Part shown: one piece after another, positions 9,022 to 18,097 of the stretch
Position numbering within the stretch: the stretch's first letter is position 1
Layout: every line of letters begins with the position of its first letter
Origin: Paludibacteraceae bacterium
GTDB lineage: Bacteria > Bacteroidota > Bacteroidia > Bacteroidales > Paludibacteraceae
NCBI GenBank assembly: GCA_024405875.1
Contig: JAKSOA010000004.1
Coordinates: 34,136 to 98,135 of the forward strand
Direction: 5' to 3'
DNA length: 64,000 bases
Position numbers and translations under genes: made by a program
The notes under the pieces: generated by a model
The model's input: only the letters and a program-made list of their open reading frames with translations
What the model was told of the DNA's origin: nothing
Database searches by the model: none

Positions 9022-9729
9022 TTATTGGTTTTTCACACACCTGACACTAAAAGAATGATCTTTTAGGAAATTGTTGAACTCGTGGTCCTTATTGTAAAAA
9101 TATTTGAATGTCAATCCATACGCATTAGAGTCAGAAATAGAGGTTGAAGACCAGAAATATGTTGCCTTCCATAATGCAGAACCATCAAATCCAGCTGGTA
9201 ACATATTAAAACCGTATTCATCAGTACCATATCCATAATCATACCATTCTTCTGTTTTTGATTTTAATTTATTCAAAGCATTTTTATATCCACCACAAAA
9301 ATTAATTAGTTCATTCCATTCGTTCATTGTTGGAACATGATAACCATTAGGGCAAATACCCTGCCTTATTTCAGTATCACCACCAACGCCAACTGTTGTA
9401 TGCCAATTATACAAATATCCAAAATGTGAAAATGATTCTTTTTTTTCAGTTCTTTTAAGTTCGGCTTCTTTAAGTAATTCGTCAGATAGTTTGTAGCATA
9501 CTACATCCTTGCCGAATGATTCACTTTCTGTATCATACTTATCGCATTTTAAATTTTCCGCCATCCATAGTTGGTTTCCTATCTTTACAACAGGATACTT
9601 GTTTCCGATGCAATCAGATACATATTCTACAGCCTTGGAATTTTCAGGAGAATATGGTTCTCCTTGCTTTTTACATCCGCATAACACACATAGTGTGATG
9701 CAAGTTAATAATAAACTCAATTTTTTCAT
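9022..9729 (-). CDS. FISUMP-domain lipoprotein
   Basis: A 235-residue lipoprotein (lipobox LCGC, Cys19) made almost entirely of one Fibrobacter succinogenes major paralogous (FISUMP) domain. Hallmarks are VKIGNQLWMAENL, FGYLYNWHT, ICPNGYHVPTMNEWNEL, YFWSSTSI and a closing FSVRCVK. The domain is common in Bacteroidota surface proteins; its function is unknown. It is related to the C-terminal domain of the 643-residue BACON protein at 35957. No promoter lies between its start and the terminator hairpin at 9757-9792, so it may depend on readthrough from the structured RNA upstream. Confidence 0.8.
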   Translation of the reverse strand: MKKLSLLLTCITLCVLCGCKKQGEPYSPENSKAVEYVSDCIGNKYPVVKIGNQLWMAENLKCDKYDTESESFGKDVVCYKLSDELLKEAELKRTEKKESFSHFGYLYNWHTTVGVGGDTEIRQGICPNGYHVPTMNEWNELINFCGGYKNALNKLKSKTEEWYDYGYGTDEYGFNMLPAGFDGSALWKATYFWSSTSISDSNAYGLTFKYFYNKDHEFNNFLKDHSFSVRCVKNQ

Positions 9730-9756
9730 TGTAACTATAATTTAATAATATTCAGC

Positions 9757-9792
9757 AAAAAAAACGTGAACTTCGTTGTAACTCAGTTCACG
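9757..9792 (-). terminator. intrinsic terminator of the structured RNA
   Basis: On the minus strand CGTGAACT (9792-9785) pairs with AGTTCACG (9772-9765) and is followed by eight T residues (9764-9757). The 3' arm can instead pair with an upstream segment (9845-9836, CGTGAGCTTC), which would prevent terminator formation. Confidence 0.75.
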
Positions 9793-9945
9793 CCTTGAGG
9801 TTCTAGCATACCCTACACAAAGAACGAGTAACGCAGAAGCTCACGCTGAATATTATGGCTATCATAGCCACAATAGTACGTGACAAACATCTACGAATAC
9901 TTCGTTTTGGTTGTGTATTGATAATTTGCTAGATTTCAAGACACC
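9757..9945 (-). ncRNA. structured RNA of about 190 nt, 6S-like rod or attenuator leader
   Basis: Nested pairings define a rod on the minus strand. GTCTTGA (9942-9936) pairs with TCAAGGC (9798-9792), TCTAGC (9933-9928) with GCTAGA (9807-9802), and TACACAA (9917-9911) with TTGTGTA (9820-9814). An apical hairpin is TGGCT/AGCCA. A GAACTTTG element at about 9955-9948 could be the -7 box. The RNA ends in an intrinsic terminator. Length, end-to-end pairing and an internal bubble recall 6S RNA. The alternative helix around the terminator arm instead suggests attenuation of the FISUMP gene, whose ATG is 28 bp further on. Identity is not proven. Confidence 0.5.
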
Positions 9946-10085
9946 AGAACAAAGTTCAAGTAAATATTAATATGTATCGCTTTTCGTCAAAAGCCACTAC
10001 ATATCGTCCGCAAAACTATATATTTTTTGCGAAAAAAACAAATCCTATTTTCTAATTTAATAAAATGCAGCAAATAGTCAGACTA

Positions 10086-10817
10086 TCAGTATTCCACCCT
10101 CTCCAATACCAAGCCTTTGGCTGGAACTGACATACCTGCGGTGCAGCGGTCTTTTTTCTCAATGACCTCAGCGAATTGCTCCACTGTGAGTTTCCCTGTA
10201 CCCACATCAAGCAGAGTGCCTACAATGGCACGCACCATATTTCTAAGGAAGCGGTCTGCCTTAATGGTGAACTCCCAATGTGTCTCTGATGTCTGAGTCC
10301 AATGCGCTTCCATAATCTTGCAATTATTGGTCTTTACATCGGTGTGAAGTTTACTAAAACTTGTAAAATCCTCATATTCAAACAGATACTTACAAGCAAC
10401 ATTCATCGCCTCAAAATCAACCGTGGTATTTACACGCATACGGAACATACCTTCAAACGGGTCTTTACGTGTAGTGACGTAATATTTATAGGTGCGTGAT
10501 TTCGCACTGAAACGGGCGTGCATATCATCGGGGACTTGCTTTATTGAGAATATGACTATATCATTAGGCAGATAAGCGTTAAGTCTCTCCGTAAGAGCGT
10601 CTGTATTCTCAATCTCCTCCACGATGTCAAAGTGGGCGTACATATTACGGGCGTGGACGCCTGCATCGGTTCTGCCAGCCCCTGTAATGGCAATATCTTG
10701 TTTAAGTATAAGTGACAGAGCACGCTCTATGGTCTCCTGCACGCTGATGCCATTGGGCTGGTTCTGCCATCCGTGATAGGCGGCGCCGTTATATGCTATG
10801 TGAAGGAAGTAACGCAT
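10086..10817 (-). CDS. truA: tRNA pseudouridine synthase A
   Basis: A 243-residue TruA, which isomerises uridines 38-40 in the anticodon stem of tRNAs. The catalytic aspartate lies in the conserved GAGRTDAGVHA (about residues 46-56). Further family motifs are ARFSAKSRTYKYYV and FLRNMVRAIVGTLLDVG. Length is normal. Its start codon abuts the pdxB stop at 10817, so the S46 homologue, pdxB and truA are probably co-transcribed in that order. Confidence 0.96.
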   Translation of the reverse strand: MRYFLHIAYNGAAYHGWQNQPNGISVQETIERALSLILKQDIAITGAGRTDAGVHARNMYAHFDIVEEIENTDALTERLNAYLPNDIVIFSIKQVPDDMHARFSAKSRTYKYYVTTRKDPFEGMFRMRVNTTVDFEAMNVACKYLFEYEDFTSFSKLHTDVKTNNCKIMEAHWTQTSETHWEFTIKADRFLRNMVRAIVGTLLDVGTGKLTVEQFAEVIEKKDRCTAGMSVPAKGLVLERVEY

Positions 10818-11812
10818 TAATAATTAGAAATCAAGTCTCTACGAATTGGATAGTTATTTCTGAACCACTCAAATTTTTCAGGGTGTGATTTCAGGGCTAT
10901 GCTCTCTGATTCTATGTCATACCGCTTGGAATAGTCCTTGGGAGGCAGTCCTAACAAATCAACACTCACACGCACACCCAAATCAAAAAAGTTTGAAACC
11001 GCATTTACTACTGCTACTGTGCCGTTAGCCTTGCCATCTAAACTATAACCCGCTATATGAGGTGTGGCAAGAAGAGCCTTATCAAGCAACTGCCGGTTAA
11101 TTGACGGTTCACCCTCCCAACAGTCTATAATAAACTTTTGTGTCGCCCTCAGAGCATCGACGGTGGATAGCACAGCACCTCTGGAAGCGTTAATGATAAT
11201 AGCATCCGGATTGCAGGAATGCAGAAAATAAGCATTAATTATGTGGTGCGTTGTTGCATCAAGCGGCACGTGGAATGTAACTATATCAGCCACAGACGCC
11301 ACCTCAGACAATTCGTAAAAGCGTATCAGAGAACCATCAGAATCAAGAGTATCACCAGCGGCAACCCTCGGAGGGTCACACGGCATAACATTCATACCCA
11401 TAGCCTCAGCAATCTTGCACACTTTTGAACCTACGTGCCCTACACCAATCACCCCGATTGTCTTACCCTTGAAATCAGGAAGTGAGAAACGTATGGCTGC
11501 GTCAATGTAGTTTGCCACAGACCAGGCGTTGCAACCAGGAGCGTTCACCCACTCTATTCCGTTTGAACGACAATAAACAGAGTCAATATGGTCATACCCT
11601 ATTGTAGCCGTGGCGATAAACCTTACAGATGAGCCTTCAAGAAGTGCGGCGTCACATTTTGTGCGAGTGCGAATTATCAAGGCATCGGCGTAGTGAACCC
11701 TATCTACAGTGAACTCAGACGGCTCAATATATTCAACATCAGCCACAGTGTCAAGCAATCCCTTGACAAGCGGAATGTGGCGGTCAATCAATATTTTCAG
11801 CCTCTTCCTCAA
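10817..11812 (-). CDS. pdxB: 4-phosphoerythronate dehydrogenase
   Basis: A D-2-hydroxyacid dehydrogenase acting in the DXP-dependent pyridoxal phosphate pathway. It oxidises 4-phosphoerythronate. The NAD-binding motif is GVIGVGHVGSKV, and the N-terminus (LKILIDRHIPLVKG) aligns with known PdxB starts. At 331 residues it is shorter than the roughly 375-residue enterobacterial enzyme, lacking part of the C-terminal dimerisation domain. The start given is TTG 11812, 28 bp inside the end of the S46-like gene. An internal CTG or TTG start is possible. The overlap suggests translational coupling. Confidence 0.85.
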   Translation of the reverse strand: MRKRLKILIDRHIPLVKGLLDTVADVEYIEPSEFTVDRVHYADALIIRTRTKCDAALLEGSSVRFIATATIGYDHIDSVYCRSNGIEWVNAPGCNAWSVANYIDAAIRFSLPDFKGKTIGVIGVGHVGSKVCKIAEAMGMNVMPCDPPRVAAGDTLDSDGSLIRFYELSEVASVADIVTFHVPLDATTHHIINAYFLHSCNPDAIIINASRGAVLSTVDALRATQKFIIDCWEGEPSINRQLLDKALLATPHIAGYSLDGKANGTVAVVNAVSNFFDLGVRVSVDLLGLPPKDYSKRYDIESESIALKSHPEKFEWFRNNYPIRRDLISNY

Positions 11813-13940
11813 CTTCTTTTTCAGGCTCCACCTCTTTTATTTTGACCATCTTCTCAACCTCACCGAACCTCAATTCCTCAAATATATAATCGGCTTTTGC
11901 ATATTTATCTATGACAAAGGCTACATAGTTCATATCAAGGACCACCAGCCTTTGGTAATCAGAGTCATACAAATGGGTGTTAGTCAGCGCTTCAGCATTA
12001 CTTGAGGTTACAATTCCCAATAGTTCCCCGTTTTTGTCATATACTCCGTATCCCATACGACCTGTCACCATATCACAATCAGTCATAAAGGTTATATTCA
12101 TTTTTTTTGCTGACGGTACGGTCTCATACAACGATGTCATTACAGAGTCGACTCTAGTTTTGGGAACTAGATAACTGTGAGAGAACACACCACTCAATCT
12201 TGACACCGCACCAACATAGTGCACATCATCTTGTGCATAGCCAGCAATTTTTCCGTAACTTAATCTAAGTGAGTAATTTGCGTCAGGAGCCATAGTCAGT
12301 GCAGGCTTGTATATGGCATAACCTTCATTGAAAACTCTGGTCATCTTAGCAATCTCAGCATCATCGGCTATTGAGAGAGCATACATATATTTTCTAGCCT
12401 GTGCTATCTTGTTAACAAGTGAGACAAGCGGGTCTGAGAGCAAAATCTCCTGTGATGGTTTGTCTAGATATTTCAAGAAGCGTTTCTCATCTGTCACAAC
12501 TGATTTTGAAAAGATGTCATCAATATACTTGATGCGGTTTCCCTTATACTTTTTACTCTTCTCCACTTCAAAAAGAGAGACTGTTACTGATGAGTCAATG
12601 TTTGCCTCAAAATAATCCAACACCTTTACAAGCATCTCCTTCTCCTTTGAAGCGTCCATATTCACAAAATAGTGGTTGAGTGCGGCAAACACATCCTCTT
12701 CATTCTCATCATTCCAATCAAGTGTGCGGTCAACCGCACTTAATGTCTCTACATTCTGTGATATGGTATTAATAATTTCATACTGTGAAACGTATGTACA
12801 TCTCTCTTTATATTTCAGATTAATTTTTGGGATAAGGTTAGCGTAACGCAGAACCTGATTAAAATCAGACCTGTTTGCCGCCCAATTAGTAAACGCCATC
12901 TCTCTCTTAACCTTACCATCAATAACACTGCTGCCGCGCAAACTTGAGAGCGACTTGTTTATGGCATTAATTTTCTGGGAGAGTGACTTATAACCTGTGC
13001 TGTCAATAAATTGCATCGCCTTTATCTGAGCCTCATATCTTGTGGCATAATTCTCAATAATCTCAGCACTCAAGACCTGACGGTTGCTCTTGTTAGGATA
13101 ACCCAATGCTGTAACAAAGTCTAATATTTGATATTTATTTCTGGAAATTACAGCAGAGTGATTTGAAAAATATGTCTGGTTTGAATTATCATACGCCGCC
13201 GGCTCATTGCTACGGTCAGCATATATTCTCAAAATCACAAAATCAGCACTATGACGTTCTTGCCTCAAACTGTCATTCGCTATACCTTTTGGCGGAAGAT
13301 ATGCAAGACGGACATCGCCAAAACATTTGTAATGATACAAATAATATGCGCCCGTGCTTGTTTTTGATATGGTAGCCAGATGTCCCGATGGTAATACCAT
13401 AGAACTACATATAGAATTTGACACCGAATCTACCTTGTGTGCAATGGTCTTTTCATCATTTACCCCTTGCAACTTAGATGTAATCTGATAGGTCACATCT
13501 TTTGCACTCTGCAAAATCCAAGCGGAGAGGTTGCCTAATGGTATCTCCTTGAAAACCGATGGGCTTTTATAGCCGGAATCAGGCTTGATACTATCTGGCA
13601 GGTAGTTTCCAACTGCGCTATAAGGTGCTATGACCAGACCTTTTTTTGATATTATGGTACCAGTGTAACCGCTTGTCAGATATACGGTAGCGTCTTTCAG
13701 ACTACCCTGTTTACCGCTATAAACGGCATCCATATCAAATTCCATTCCACACTCATCCATAGCCTCTATCACATCATCAGGTAGGTTAGGCAGGAGCCAC
13801 ATTCCTTCAGAAGAGAATGAAAGGAGAAATATTTGAGTAGCGAGAGCAGAGAAAATGAGTTTTCTATGCCGAGTCACGAAAATATTCACAAAACGAAGTT
13901 TTGTAAAGGAGACTGTTACTATATGTTTCATAACACCCAT
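11784..13940 (-). CDS. S46 peptidase homologue without catalytic residues
   Basis: A protein of about 718 residues with the S46 (DPP7/DPP11) architecture: a signal anchor, EGMWLLPNLP after it, TGTIISKKGLVIAP, YADRSNEPAAY, and a C-terminal YVAFVIDKYAKADYIFEEL. In active S46 enzymes the first motif continues to the catalytic histidine (NHHC); here it reads APYSAV (about 105-110). The nucleophile motif GNSGSP is replaced by GRMGYG (about 627-632). Both His and Ser are therefore absent and the protein is predicted to be proteolytically inactive. The frame opens at 14006, but a -7 element (TATCTTTG, 13969-13962) favours ATG 13940 or 13931. Confidence 0.8.
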   Translation of the reverse strand: MGVMKHIVTVSFTKLRFVNIFVTRHRKLIFSALATQIFLLSFSSEGMWLLPNLPDDVIEAMDECGMEFDMDAVYSGKQGSLKDATVYLTSGYTGTIISKKGLVIAPYSAVGNYLPDSIKPDSGYKSPSVFKEIPLGNLSAWILQSAKDVTYQITSKLQGVNDEKTIAHKVDSVSNSICSSMVLPSGHLATISKTSTGAYYLYHYKCFGDVRLAYLPPKGIANDSLRQERHSADFVILRIYADRSNEPAAYDNSNQTYFSNHSAVISRNKYQILDFVTALGYPNKSNRQVLSAEIIENYATRYEAQIKAMQFIDSTGYKSLSQKINAINKSLSSLRGSSVIDGKVKREMAFTNWAANRSDFNQVLRYANLIPKINLKYKERCTYVSQYEIINTISQNVETLSAVDRTLDWNDENEEDVFAALNHYFVNMDASKEKEMLVKVLDYFEANIDSSVTVSLFEVEKSKKYKGNRIKYIDDIFSKSVVTDEKRFLKYLDKPSQEILLSDPLVSLVNKIAQARKYMYALSIADDAEIAKMTRVFNEGYAIYKPALTMAPDANYSLRLSYGKIAGYAQDDVHYVGAVSRLSGVFSHSYLVPKTRVDSVMTSLYETVPSAKKMNITFMTDCDMVTGRMGYGVYDKNGELLGIVTSSNAEALTNTHLYDSDYQRLVVLDMNYVAFVIDKYAKADYIFEELRFGEVEKMVKIKEVEPEKEVEEEAENID

Positions 13941-13961
13941 TTTAATTAGTGCGTAAAAATG

Positions 13962-13999
13962 CAAAGATAGCAAATTTGTTCCAATTTTTACTACCTTTG
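13962..13999. promoter_or_regulatory. divergent promoters, S46 homologue and ABC-F gene
   Basis: Minus strand: TATCTTTG (13969-13962) upstream of the S46-like gene. Plus strand: TACCTTTG (13992-13999) ending 8 bp before the ABC-F ATG at 14008. Both match TAnnTTTG perfectly. The plus-strand transcript would be leaderless or nearly so. Clear -33 boxes at normal spacing were not seen. Confidence 0.65.
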
Positions 14000-14007
14000 C
14001 AACCAAT

Positions 14008-15810
14008 ATGAACAGTTATCTGCAAATAGAGAACCTGACAAAGAGTTTCGGGTCTTTGGTTCTGTATGAAAATGTGGACTTTGAACTGAGTCAGGGGCAG
14101 AAAGTCGCCATCGTGGCTAAGAACGGAGCAGGGAAAAGCACGCTTCTGAATATAATAGCAGGCAAGGATACCGCTGACAGCGGAAAAATCACATTCCGTT
14201 CAGGCTTAAGGGTGAGTTTTCTGGAGCAGACACCGCACTATGACCCTGAAAGCACTGTGTATGACGCTTTTATGGCTGTGGAGAACTCTCTTAAAGAGTT
14301 TCATAGCGAGGATTGGTGGCAGTATGAGACCAAGGCAAAGCAGATTATAACAAAACTGAAAGCGGGTGACTTTGACGCTAAGATTTCCACACTGTCTGGC
14401 GGACAACTCAAGCGTCTGGCTCTTGCAAACGCACTTATATCAGAGCCTGACCTTCTTATCCTGGACGAGCCTACAAACCATCTTGACCTTGAAATGGTGG
14501 AGTGGCTTGAGGATTACCTCACAAGAACAAACCTCACCCTGCTGATGGTGACTCACGACCGCTATTTTCTTGACCGTGTATGCTCTGACATAGTTGAGAT
14601 TGATGGAGGTAAGTTTTACAGATACAGAGGAAATTACAGTTACTACTTGGAGAAACGTCAGGAGAGGATTGATGTTCACAACGCCTTTCTTGCAAGTTCC
14701 AATAATATTTTCAGGCACGAACTTGAATGGATGCGCTCCACACCGCAGGCACGTAGCGGCAAGGCTAAGGGGCGTATTGACGCATTCAATGCTCTCAAGG
14801 AGATTGTGGCGGAGCGTCCGCAGGAGACAAACATTAAACTTGAGGTAAAGTCAACTTACATAGGCAGCAAGATTTTTGAGGCTAAATATATATCAAAGTC
14901 CTACCCCGACAGGGTTATACTTAAGGATTTCTACTACAATTTCAGCCGATATGAGAAACTTGGCATTGCAGGAAACAACGGAACGGGCAAATCCACTTTT
15001 CTGAAGATGCTTTTGGGTAAGGTTAAGCCTGACAGTGGCTCATTTGACATAGGAGAGACTGTCAAGTTCGGCTATTACAGCCAAGATGGCTTGAAATTCA
15101 ATGAGCAGATGAAAGTCATTGATGTGGTGCGTGCCATATCTGATGATATTGACCTTGGTGGTGGCAGACGGCTCAGCGCCTCTCAATTCTTACAACACTT
15201 CCTATTTACTCCGGAGGCTCAATACAACTATGTTTACAAACTCTCCGGCGGAGAGAAACGCCGACTGTATCTCTGCACGGTTCTCATAAACAACCCGAAT
15301 TTTCTTGTGCTTGATGAGCCTACAAATGACCTTGACATAGTTACGCTGAATATTCTTGAGGATTACCTTCAAAACTTTAAAGGTTGCGTAATAGTGGTCT
15401 CTCATGACCGTTACTTTATGGACAAAGTGATAGACCATCTGCTTGTTTTCAAGGGTGACGGAGTGGTTAAGGATTTTCCGGGCAACTACACTCAATACCG
15501 TGAGTGGCTTAAAGAGCAGGAGAAAGCGGAACAGAAGTCAAAGCCGGGCAATAGTTCCAAACAGTCATCGGGGCAAAAACAACAAAAACAGAGTGACAAG
15601 CCACGTAAACTATCATACGCTGAGCAACGTGAACTTGACCAACTAAACAAGGATATGGAGGCTTTGAATAAGGAGAAAGCGGAACTTGAGGCTTTCTTTC
15701 AAAACCCCGATGCCACGTCAGATGAAATCACCGCTAAATCAAAGAGACTGAATGATGTAAACACTTTGATTGATGAAAAAGAGATGAGGTGGCTGGAACT
15801 TTCACTATAA
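14008..15810 (+). CDS. ABC-F family ATPase, Uup-like
   Basis: A 600-residue protein with two ABC ATPase domains and no membrane segment. Walker A motifs are AKNGAGKST (about 37) and GNNGTGKST (about 321). Signature motifs are LSGGQ (about 128) and LSGGE (about 411), each followed by a DEPTN Walker B/D-loop. A charged linker leads to a C-terminal coiled coil (about 530-600) as in Uup. ABC-F proteins act on ribosomes rather than in transport; Uup-type members are linked to translation and to DNA or transposon stability. The exact subfamily needs phylogeny. It is transcribed away from the S46-like gene. Confidence 0.9.
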   Translation: MNSYLQIENLTKSFGSLVLYENVDFELSQGQKVAIVAKNGAGKSTLLNIIAGKDTADSGKITFRSGLRVSFLEQTPHYDPESTVYDAFMAVENSLKEFHSEDWWQYETKAKQIITKLKAGDFDAKISTLSGGQLKRLALANALISEPDLLILDEPTNHLDLEMVEWLEDYLTRTNLTLLMVTHDRYFLDRVCSDIVEIDGGKFYRYRGNYSYYLEKRQERIDVHNAFLASSNNIFRHELEWMRSTPQARSGKAKGRIDAFNALKEIVAERPQETNIKLEVKSTYIGSKIFEAKYISKSYPDRVILKDFYYNFSRYEKLGIAGNNGTGKSTFLKMLLGKVKPDSGSFDIGETVKFGYYSQDGLKFNEQMKVIDVVRAISDDIDLGGGRRLSASQFLQHFLFTPEAQYNYVYKLSGGEKRRLYLCTVLINNPNFLVLDEPTNDLDIVTLNILEDYLQNFKGCVIVVSHDRYFMDKVIDHLLVFKGDGVVKDFPGNYTQYREWLKEQEKAEQKSKPGNSSKQSSGQKQQKQSDKPRKLSYAEQRELDQLNKDMEALNKEKAELEAFFQNPDATSDEITAKSKRLNDVNTLIDEKEMRWLELSL

Positions 15811-15816
15811 ATTAGT

Positions 15817-15824
15817 TACCTTTG
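15817..15824 (+). promoter_or_regulatory. -7 promoter element of the peptide transporter gene
   Basis: TACCTTTG, a perfect TAnnTTTG match, lies just after the ABC-F stop codon and 23 bp before the transporter ATG at 15848. This indicates the transporter and nadA can be transcribed independently of the ABC-F gene. Confidence 0.6.
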
Positions 15825-15847
15825 CACATTAATTTTCCCCCCAAGCA

Positions 15848-17164
15848 ATGAGACACCCTAAAGGATTATATTTGATTTGCACAGTTGAGATGTGGGAGCG
15901 TTTCAGTTACTATGGAATGCGTGCGCTGCTTGTGCTATTTCTTACCGCCCAACTAATGAACGGAGGACTTGGCTTTGATGACAGTTACGCATCACTGACA
16001 TACGGAATTTTTACTGGCCTGATATATTTCACACCGCTAATAGGAGGCTGGCTTTCTGACAGATACTTAGGGCAACGAAAGGCTATTTCATTAGGTTTGT
16101 GGTTCCTTATAGCAGGACAACTTACAATGGCGTTCGCCACTACAGCGCCAATTCTCTACATCTCTCTGCTTTTACAGATATGCGGAAACGGACTCTTCAA
16201 GCCTTCAAGTACAGTTATTGTGGGCTCCCTCTACCCTGAGGGCGACAGCCGCATTGACAGTGCCTACACAATATTCTATATGGGCATTAACTTAGGCTCA
16301 TTCTTCTCTCCTATTCTTACCGGCTGGCTTGCGGTAAACTACGGATTCAAATATGGTTTTCTTGCCTCAGCCGCAGGTCTTATACTTGGATATTTGAACT
16401 ATGCTATTCTTGCGAACAGATATTTAGGTGAGATTTGCAAACAGCCTGTACGCAAAGAGAGTAACACTGATGACGCTCCATCAAAACCTCTTACTAAGGA
16501 TGAGAAGCAGAGAATATGGGTTATTACAATACTGACACTCTTTGCCATTGCCTTTTTCGCCGGTTTTGAACAGGCTGGCTGCTCTATGACCATATTCTCT
16601 GAAAAATACGTAAACAGGAATGTTCTTGACTTCAACGTCCCTACGGCGTGGCTTCAGAGCATAAACCCGCTCTTTATTCTGCTATTGGCACCACTCTTCT
16701 CATTAATGTGGACAAAATTGGGAGAGAGAGGGAAAAATCCCTCAATACCGGTAAAAATGGGACTCGGACTCATAATGCTTGGAATAGGTTTTATTCTAAT
16801 GATTGGAGCGGTCTTTGACAGAGGTGGTGACATTGACACAATCAGTGACACCAACGCCAAGGCATCAGTGTGGTTTATATTCTTTGCCTATATGTTCCAC
16901 ACCATAGGTGAGTTGTGTCTCTCACCAATAGGACTCTCAATGGTCAGCCGTCTTGCTCCCATTAAACTTGCCTCAATGCTGATGGGTGTTTGGATGGCGA
17001 GCAGTGCCGTGGCTAATTTCCTTGCCGGGTACCTGGCATCATACACACCAACATCAGGCTATCTTGAGATATATGCCGGACTTACACTCTCAAGCATAGT
17101 TCTTGGATTAATTCTTATTTTTATCAAAAAACCTCTAATTAGAATGAGTTACGGAAGATTATAA
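15848..17164 (+). CDS. POT/PTR family proton-dependent oligopeptide transporter
   Basis: A 438-residue inner-membrane protein with about 12-14 hydrophobic segments. The N-terminal signature MWERFSYYGMRALLVLFLT is the POT-family ExxER/K-containing helix 1 that couples protons to peptides. GGWLSDRYLGQR between helices 2 and 3 is the MFS loop motif, and FYMGINLGSFFSP is the second PTR signature. It imports di- and tripeptides. It is followed after 10 bp by nadA, probably in one transcript. Confidence 0.93.
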   Translation: MRHPKGLYLICTVEMWERFSYYGMRALLVLFLTAQLMNGGLGFDDSYASLTYGIFTGLIYFTPLIGGWLSDRYLGQRKAISLGLWFLIAGQLTMAFATTAPILYISLLLQICGNGLFKPSSTVIVGSLYPEGDSRIDSAYTIFYMGINLGSFFSPILTGWLAVNYGFKYGFLASAAGLILGYLNYAILANRYLGEICKQPVRKESNTDDAPSKPLTKDEKQRIWVITILTLFAIAFFAGFEQAGCSMTIFSEKYVNRNVLDFNVPTAWLQSINPLFILLLAPLFSLMWTKLGERGKNPSIPVKMGLGLIMLGIGFILMIGAVFDRGGDIDTISDTNAKASVWFIFFAYMFHTIGELCLSPIGLSMVSRLAPIKLASMLMGVWMASSAVANFLAGYLASYTPTSGYLEIYAGLTLSSIVLGLILIFIKKPLIRMSYGRL

Positions 17165-17174
17165 CTTTTTTACT

Positions 17175-18095
17175 ATGGATAAAGAGAATCTAAAGGCTGA
17201 GATACGCCGTATGTGCAAAGAGAAGAACGCTGTGGTTATGGCACACTACTACACATTAAGTGATGTGCAGGATGTGGCTGATTTTGTAGGTGACTCACTT
17301 GCCCTCGCCCGCAAGGCGGCTGAGACCGATGCCGATATTATTGTTATGTGCGGTGTGCATTTTATGGCTGAAACCTGCAAACTCCTCTCTCCTGAAAAAA
17401 AGGTTATTGTGCCTGATATGAATGCAGGTTGCTCCCTTGCCGACTCCTGCCCTGCTGACGAACTACGCAGGTGGAAAGAGTCTCACCCTGGCTACACTAT
17501 AGTTCAATATGTGAACACAACGGCTGCCACAAAGGCGCTGACCGATGTGGTAGTGACATCGGGGAACGCTAAAAAGGTGATAGACCAACTGCCCTCTGAC
17601 GCTAAAATTCTCTTTGGTCCGGACTACAATCTGGGCTCTTACATAAACTCCGTCACCGGACGTAATATGGAACTTTGGAATGGCGGCTGCCACGTTCACG
17701 AGCGTTTTACCGAGAGTGCCATTGACTCCCTTAAAACGGAGTACCCCGATGCCATAGTTATGGCTCACCTTGAGTGCAAGGCGGCTGTGCTTGACAAGGC
17801 TGATGTGAAAGGCTCAACAGCCGATATGATTAAATATGCTAAGGCTAACCCTGGGAAGCGTTACATTGTAGCCACTGAAGCGGGCATAATGCACGAACTA
17901 AAACGCACCTGCCCATCTACAGAGTTCATACCTGTACCTGTTGAAGGTTCCTGCAATGAGTGTGAGAATATGAAACTAAGCACACTTGAGAAGATTTATT
18001 CAGCACTTAAAAATGAGAGTCCTGAAGTCTCAGTACCTGCTGATATTGCCGTTGATGCGGTTAAGCCTATACGACGTATGCTTGAGTTAAGCTGA
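17175..18095 (+). CDS. nadA: quinolinate synthase A
   Basis: A 306-residue NadA, which condenses iminoaspartate with dihydroxyacetone phosphate to quinolinate in de novo NAD synthesis. Family motifs are MAHYYTLSDVQDVADFVGDS near the start and the oxygen-sensitive [4Fe-4S] ligand cysteines in AGCSLADSC, HLECKAAV and GSCNECENM. The gene lies 10 bp after the peptide transporter. No nadB or nadC is nearby in the window. It ends 2 bp before the end of the convergent aroD-aroA gene, leaving no room for a separate terminator. Confidence 0.96.
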   Translation: MDKENLKAEIRRMCKEKNAVVMAHYYTLSDVQDVADFVGDSLALARKAAETDADIIVMCGVHFMAETCKLLSPEKKVIVPDMNAGCSLADSCPADELRRWKESHPGYTIVQYVNTTAATKALTDVVVTSGNAKKVIDQLPSDAKILFGPDYNLGSYINSVTGRNMELWNGGCHVHERFTESAIDSLKTEYPDAIVMAHLECKAAVLDKADVKGSTADMIKYAKANPGKRYIVATEAGIMHELKRTCPSTEFIPVPVEGSCNECENMKLSTLEKIYSALKNESPEVSVPADIAVDAVKPIRRMLELS

Positions 18096-18097
18096 TT

